A stretch of DNA of 64,000 nucleotides. Source: Hyphomicrobium sp. D-2 (GTDB taxonomy: Bacteria > Pseudomonadota > Alphaproteobacteria > Rhizobiales > Hyphomicrobiaceae). The stretch spans positions 310,001-374,000 of the forward strand of contig NZ_JARXLA010000005.1 of NCBI RefSeq assembly GCF_029872155.1. The letters run 5' to 3'. A model generated the notes under the pieces. The model worked only from the letters and a program-made list of their open reading frames with translations, did not search any database and was not told the DNA's origin. This document shows positions 59,985-64,000 of this stretch, piece by piece. Each line of letters starts with the position of its first letter. Position 1 is the stretch's first letter. The position numbers and the translations under genes are program-made.

Positions 59985-60149
59985 TTACGGCGCCAGGTAC
60001 TTCACTATTGAGTCGAAGATCGGCACCAGATTTTCGCCGATTGCGTAAGCGCCCGTGGCGATCATTACGCTCGCAAAGCCTGCGAGCACGCCATATTCGA
60101 TCGACGTCGCGCCGTTATCGTCGGCGATAAAGCGATTTATAAGTTTCAC
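59985..60149 (-). CDS. Flp/Fap-type pilin subunit (small, GTG start)
   Basis: A 54-residue protein on the minus strand. GTG 60149 is 5 bases after GGAGGA. It reads MKLINRFIADDNGATSIEYGV, followed by LAGFASVMIATGAYAIGENL and a short tail ending KYLAP. This is the Flp pilin pattern: a short leader, the conserved GATSIEYG segment, and one hydrophobic helix. It would be the subunit of a tad-type (type IVb) pilus, made by the Cpa/Tad machinery, none of which is in this window. Too short for usual gene calling. It lies between pccB and a repeat region. Confidence 0.85.
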   Translation of the reverse strand: MKLINRFIADDNGATSIEYGVLAGFASVMIATGAYAIGENLVPIFDSIVKYLAP

Positions 60150-60290
60150 GGCGTCCTCCGGTTCGTGAAACTATTGAGGCGGATTTCTTCACAAATGGTT
60201 CTTTGCAGCGGTGCTGATGCGCGCTGCTGAATAGCGGTGGTTACCCGTTTGCTTAGCCGTTTCGACCACTTGTTTGCATCCGGCGACTGT

Positions 60291-60441
60291 GCTCTCCGCA
60301 GCGCGAGCCGCCGCAGATTAGACACGCTCCAATCAGGCCCCGGCCGGCTCTCCGCAGGGAAGTCGCTGCGGTTAGACCACACTCCAACCAGGCCCGGCGG
60401 CCGGCTCCCCGCAGGGGAGTCGCCGGGCCTAATAAATAATG
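60291..60441. repeat. Three imperfect tandem repeats of 56-57 bp with a nested hairpin
   Basis: Units begin at 60291, 60347 and 60404 (the last one partial), each starting GCTC(T/C)CCGCAG. The first two share the GCAG-TTAGAC-CTCCAA(T/C)CAGGCC order. The last unit folds with 60391-60399 (GGCCCGGCG) paired to 60421-60429 (CGCCGGGCC), around CTCCCC/GGGGAG. No coding frame explains them. The rest of the 60150-60557 gap has no feature I can name. Confidence 0.7.
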
Positions 60442-60557
60442 AACATCACCTGCAACCGGTATTCAGAACGGGTTCAAGGCGGCGCGGGCAATCTCCTTTC
60501 ATCAGATCAACGGCGCCTCCGAAATGACGGCGCGAACCGAAGAAAGAGGATGGACCC

Positions 60558-60899
60558 ATGAACAAGATTGCTCTCATCGCTGCCACGGTGGTTACCGCTG
60601 TCGCTGCCACCTCGGTTGCCGCTTCTGCCGGTAGCATCAACCGCACGCAGGACCGTCAGCTCGATCGGATCGAGCAGGGCCGCAAGAGCGGTTCGATCAC
60701 CTGGACGGAAGGCCTGAAGCTGCGCGCGGAGCAGAAGCGTATCGCCAACCGTAAGGCGCAGCTGAACTCGAAGGGTTACCTCACCAAGTCGGACCGCCGC
60801 GAGTTGAACAGCATGCAGCGTGACGCCTCCTACAACATTACGAAGGAGCGTCACGACACCAAGCGCCGCCCGACCTGGCTGCCGCGCGTCGGCAAGTAA
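60558..60899 (+). CDS. Small secreted basic protein, unknown function
   Basis: A 113-residue protein with a signal peptide (MNKIALIAATVVTAVAATSVAASAG). ATG 60558 follows AAAGAGGATGGACCC. The mature part is basic and helical: INRTQDRQLDRIEQGRKSGSITWTEGLKLRAEQKRIANRKAQLNSKGYLTKSDRRELNSMQRDASYNI. It resembles small periplasmic proteins common in Hyphomicrobiales, with no named family. It is preceded by the repeat region and followed by two hairpins. Confidence 0.75.
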   Translation: MNKIALIAATVVTAVAATSVAASAGSINRTQDRQLDRIEQGRKSGSITWTEGLKLRAEQKRIANRKAQLNSKGYLTKSDRRELNSMQRDASYNITKERHDTKRRPTWLPRVGK

Positions 60900-60912
60900 G
60901 CCGAACCAGGAT

Positions 60913-60943
60913 CACCTGCTCCGATTGGTTTGCGGAGCAGGTG
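60913..60943 (+). other. 11-bp hairpin after the small secreted protein gene
   Basis: CACCTGCTCCG (60913-60923) pairs with CGGAGCAGGTG (60933-60943). It starts 14 bases after the stop codon; no T tract follows. Confidence 0.55.
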
Positions 60944-61017
60944 CATCAACCGACGGTTTCCCCTCACACGTCACGTTTCAGCTTTCCTTACGCGTAACTC
61001 CCCCCGGAAAACTTGCA

Positions 61018-61046
61018 CGGGCCGCCCCTAAGCGGCCCGTTTTTTT
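61018..61046 (+). terminator. Intrinsic terminator
   Basis: CGGGCCGC (61018-61025) pairs with GCGGCCCG (61032-61039), with a six-base loop and seven T. It closes the transcript of the small secreted protein. The rest of the gap up to 61200 shows nothing further. Confidence 0.85.
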
Positions 61047-61200
61047 ACCCGCAACGATTGAGCCCGTGGCGCTCATGGATGAAGCCAGTTGCGAAAAATA
61101 CAACATCTGCTCCGGCGCGAGGCACCTGTTAGCCAATTAGTAAGCCTGTTTTCCTAGTGTTTCGGCATCGAGTTTTTTTATTATGCGAGCGGGGCCCGAG

Positions 61201-62211
61201 ATGAGTGCGTTGCAGTCGCTTCCGATTACCGAGATGTTGCAGCGTGGAAGCATCCACGAAGTTGATGTCCTCAGGCTCAAGAGCGCGTTTCACCACGACA
61301 GTGCGATTACAGCGGATGAGGCCGAGGCGCTTTTTGCGCTCAATGAAACGTGCCAGTCGCAGCATTCGACCTGGGACGGTTTTTATGTCGAGGCGCTGAC
61401 CGATTATGTCGTCGCGCAGGTTCTGCCCGAGGGATATCTGACTGCGGATGAAGCCAACCGCTTCTTCAAGCGCATTGCGTCTGAGGGACTTGTCGAGCGT
61501 AAAACGGATCTGGACCTGCTGATCAACGTGCTCACCAAATCCCGCTGGTCGCCGGTTAGCCTGTCGTGCGCGGCGCTGAATCAGGTGAAGCATGCCGTCA
61601 CCACCGGCTCAGGGCCTTTGCGGGCTGCGTATCCGGGTGAATCCGGAACCATTCGTGAAAGCGAAGTCGAGCTGGTCCGGCGCATTCTCTATGCGTTCGG
61701 TGGCGACGGTGCGGTGCCCATTACGCAAGCTGAGGCTGACGTTCTGTTCGAGATCAACGAGCAGCTCTGCGAGCCGCAGGCGAACGCCGCGTGGATGGAT
61801 CTGTTTGTGAAGGCGCTGACCAACGTGGCGATGGCGTGCTCGGGGCAGGCAGTACCGACCCGCGAGGAATCGCTGCGTCGCGATCCGTGGCTGATGGAAG
61901 CGACCGGGGAGCTGTCGCAGCTCGCGCTGCTGTCGGCGATGGTTTCGTCCAGCCTCAAGGGTGTCCGTTCGGGCTACCGCGAGCAGTCTTCTGAGGAGCG
62001 GGCGCTGATGCGTCTGGAGATGCAGCGGATTGAGATCATCACCAACGAAGAGATTGTAGCGGCCGATGCTGCATGGCTTTGCGGCCGGATTGGTCGCCGG
62101 GGCCGGCTTACGGCGAGCGAAGCGGCGCTGGTGGCGTATCTCAGCCAGGAGAGCCGGAAAATCCATCCGGAATTGCAGGCGACGGTGCAGCGCCTGGCCG
62201 AAGCTGCGTAA
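61201..62211 (+). CDS. Orphan protein with three internal helical repeats
   Basis: About 336 residues from ATG 61201 (alternative GTG/ATG 18 bases earlier). Three related segments are visible: AITADEAEALFALNETCQSQ then STWDGFYVEALTDYVV; PITQAEADVLFEINEQLCEP then AAWMDLFVKALTNVAM; and RLTASEAALVAYLSQES. Each has a turn, a helix with a repeated T-x-x-E-A-x-x-L pattern, and the first two an aromatic helix with a Phe and VKAL/VEAL. This suggests internal duplication. No signal peptide, catalytic motif or EF-hand Asp pattern is seen. Function unknown; a terminator follows. Confidence 0.65.
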   Translation: MSALQSLPITEMLQRGSIHEVDVLRLKSAFHHDSAITADEAEALFALNETCQSQHSTWDGFYVEALTDYVVAQVLPEGYLTADEANRFFKRIASEGLVERKTDLDLLINVLTKSRWSPVSLSCAALNQVKHAVTTGSGPLRAAYPGESGTIRESEVELVRRILYAFGGDGAVPITQAEADVLFEINEQLCEPQANAAWMDLFVKALTNVAMACSGQAVPTREESLRRDPWLMEATGELSQLALLSAMVSSSLKGVRSGYREQSSEERALMRLEMQRIEIITNEEIVAADAAWLCGRIGRRGRLTASEAALVAYLSQESRKIHPELQATVQRLAEAA

Positions 62212-62227
62212 TCATTGAGATTTCAGG

Positions 62228-62259
62228 AGGCCGTTCGGGTTCTGCCCGAGCGGCCTTTT
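62228..62259 (+). terminator. Intrinsic terminator
   Basis: AGGCCGTTCGGG (62228-62239) pairs with CCCGAGCGGCCT (62245-62256), with one T·G pair, a 5-base loop and TTTT. It follows the orphan protein. Confidence 0.8.
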
Positions 62260-62558
62260 GTCATGCTTTGCGTGCCGAGTTTTGAGGCATGGTGAGGAAA
62301 TTCACACTCAAAACGGCAGGTGCCACAATTTTTTGCCAGTAATATCAACGGCAAAGGAGTCCGCGAGGCTTTAAGCCAAGGCGGGCGGCGGTTTTGGGAA
62401 ACGGATCGCTGGCGGGTTTGTGAATAGAGTGGATTTCCGCCCGGGTTTTCGTGAATTCGCTAGTTTACGGCCCTCAAAGGGCCGTTTAGAACGACTGCTA
62501 CGCAACCGGCTGGCGCCCCGATCCCGGGCCGCGCCTACCTAGTGGACCAGCGGGGAAA
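62260..62558. other. Gene-free stretch before pccA with one hairpin
   Basis: About 300 bases. An 8-bp hairpin (62467-62485, ACGGCCCT/AGGGCCGT with a CAA loop) is the only structure I see. The pccA promoter should lie here, but none of the candidate boxes is convincing. Confidence 0.45.
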
Positions 62559-64000
62559 ATGTTTAAAAAAATCCTGATCGCCAACCGTGGCGAGATCGCC
62601 TGCCGCGTCATCAAAACCGCGCGTAAGATGGGTATCAAGACCGTCGCGGTCTATTCGGATGCCGACCGTGAGGCGCTCCATGTCGAGATGGCTGATGAAG
62701 CCGTCCACCTGGGACCGCCACCCGCCGCGCAATCCTACCTGCTGATCGACAAGATCGTTGAGGCCTGCAAGAGCACCGGCGCCGAAGCGGTGCATCCGGG
62801 CTACGGCTTCCTTTCCGAGCGCGAAGCATTCCCGATCGCGCTGCAGAAGGCCGGTATCGTGTTCATCGGTCCGAACCCCAAGGCCATCGCGGCCATGGGC
62901 GACAAGATTGAGAGCAAGCGCGCCGCCGCTGCCGCGAAGGTTTCGACCGTTCCCGGTTACATGGGCGAGATCACCGACACCGCGCACGCGATCAAGATCG
63001 CCGAAGAGATCGGCTATCCGGTGATGATGAAGGCCTCGGCCGGCGGTGGCGGCAAGGGCATGCGCATTGCCAACAACCGCAGGGAAGTTGAAGAGGGCTA
63101 TTCGCTGGCCCAGTCGGAAGCCCGGGCGAGCTTCGGCGATGATCGCATGTTCATCGAGAAGTTCATCGTCAATCCGCGCCACATCGAAATTCAGCTCATC
63201 GGCGACAAGCACGGCAACGTGATTCATCTGGCTGAGCGCGAGTGTTCCATTCAGCGCCGTAACCAGAAGGTGATTGAGGAAGCCCCGTCACCGCTGCTCG
63301 ACGAAGCAACCCGTCAGGCGATGGGCGCACAGGCCGTCGCGCTGGCCAAGGCCGTTGGCTATGACTCGGCCGGTACGGTTGAGTTCGTCGCCGGTCAGGA
63401 CAAGAGCTTCTACTTCCTTGAGATGAACACCCGCTTGCAGGTGGAACATCCGGTGACGGAGCTTGTGACCGGCGTCGATCTCGTCGAACTGATGATCCGC
63501 TCCGCTGCCGGCGAGAAGCTGCCGTTCGGTCAGTCGGACGTGAAGATCAACGGCTGGGCGGTCGAAAGCCGCGTGTATGCCGAAGACCCGTTCCGGGGCT
63601 TCCTGCCTTCCATCGGCCGTCTGGTGAAGTATCGTCCGCCTGAGGAAGGTGTCAGCGATGGCATCACCGTCCGCAACGACACCGGCGTGTTCGAGGGCGG
63701 CGAAATTTCGATGTTCTACGATCCGATGATCGCCAAGCTGGTGACGCACGGACCGACGCGCATCGAGGCCATCGACGCACAGGCAAAGGCGCTGGACAGC
63801 TTCTACATCGACGGCATTCAGCACAACATTCCATTCGTATCCGCGCTGATGCACCATCCGCGCTGGCGCGAAGGCGCGCTCTCGACCGGCTTCATCGCCG
63901 AAGAGTTCCCTGACGGCTTCACGGCTCGCCAGCCGGAAGGCGATGCGCTCCAGGTTGTTGCTGCCGTGGCGGCAGTGATCGATCACGAGAACAACATCCG
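62559..64000 (+). CDS. pccA: Propionyl-CoA carboxylase alpha subunit (biotin carboxylase part), 3' end outside window
   Basis: The first 480 residues are present and the frame is open at the window end. It begins MFKKILIANRGEIACRVIKTARKMGIKTVAVYSDADREALH, with VHPGYGFLSE and the ATP-grasp loop KASAGGGGKGMRI. The biotin-carboxylase core continues with RDCSVQRR-like ERECSIQRRNQKVIEEAPSP and EMNTRLQVEHPVTE. The biotin carboxyl carrier end is beyond the window. Together with PccB it makes propionyl-CoA carboxylase; the closely similar acetyl-/methylcrotonyl-CoA enzymes are less likely given pccB nearby. ATG 62559 follows CGGGGAAA, a weak site. Confidence 0.93.
   Translation, partial: MFKKILIANRGEIACRVIKTARKMGIKTVAVYSDADREALHVEMADEAVHLGPPPAAQSYLLIDKIVEACKSTGAEAVHPGYGFLSEREAFPIALQKAGIVFIGPNPKAIAAMGDKIESKRAAAAAKVSTVPGYMGEITDTAHAIKIAEEIGYPVMMKASAGGGGKGMRIANNRREVEEGYSLAQSEARASFGDDRMFIEKFIVNPRHIEIQLIGDKHGNVIHLAERECSIQRRNQKVIEEAPSPLLDEATRQAMGAQAVALAKAVGYDSAGTVEFVAGQDKSFYFLEMNTRLQVEHPVTELVTGVDLVELMIRSAAGEKLPFGQSDVKINGWAVESRVYAEDPFRGFLPSIGRLVKYRPPEEGVSDGITVRNDTGVFEGGEISMFYDPMIAKLVTHGPTRIEAIDAQAKALDSFYIDGIQHNIPFVSALMHHPRWREGALSTGFIAEEFPDGFTARQPEGDALQVVAAVAAVIDHENNI

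Overview
The window is a 64 kb piece of an alphaproteobacterial chromosome, most likely Hyphomicrobiales (Rhizobiales). The grounds are the gene order tRNA-Trp–secE–nusG–rplKAJL–rpoBC–rpsLG–fusA–tuf–S10–spc–alpha, an ATP12 chaperone gene, the RarA–RluC–HAD–ATP12 neighbourhood, moderately high GC, and ribosomal protein sequences such as L18 ending GGLNF and S5 with an Arg/Asp-rich N-terminus. The genus cannot be named from sequence alone.

Layout. 1-897: end of an omega-amino-acid:pyruvate aminotransferase. 964-6896: a leftward heavy-metal RND efflux cluster (pump, periplasmic adaptor, small His-rich exported protein) and a rightward PepSY-like secreted protein. 7105-9798: an ADP-forming acyl-CoA synthetase fused to a GNAT acetyltransferase. 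9914-13661: tRNA-Gly, a large autotransporter and a YbjQ-family protein. 13819-46189: about 32 kb of transcription and translation genes with few interruptions, holding tRNA-Trp, secE, nusG, four stalk/L1/L11 genes, rpoB, rpoC, the str operon, S10, spc and alpha operons with secY, adk and rpoA, closed by an intrinsic terminator. 46323-49050: cupin, AraC regulator and NAD(P)-dependent reductase. 49277-58020: HtrA/Deg protease, rarA, a Tae4-like amidase with a small two-helix membrane protein, L-lactate permease, rluC, HAD phosphatase, ATP12 and a small membrane protein. 58297-64000: pccB, a Flp-type pilin, a small secreted protein, an internally repeated orphan protein and the 5' part of pccA.

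The most unusual feature is a set of five coding disruptions that each involve a single base. Three lie within 2.5 kb of the spc operon: an in-frame TAG near the end of rplX, a +1 shift near the end of rplE, and loss of the rplR stop codon, which fuses L18 (large subunit) in frame to S5 (small subunit). The other two are +1 shifts in the RND pump and its adaptor. The sequence beyond every break still encodes the expected conserved protein, so base-level sequence error is the simplest explanation. Recoding or a real L18-S5 fusion can only be excluded by resequencing and proteomics.

Other points of interest are a 14-bp perfect palindrome inside the promoter spacer upstream of rpsM, a Tae4-like amidase with no secretion system in view, a Flp pilin with no assembly genes, three imperfect 56-57 bp repeats with a nested hairpin, and propionyl-CoA carboxylase subunits separated by three unrelated genes.
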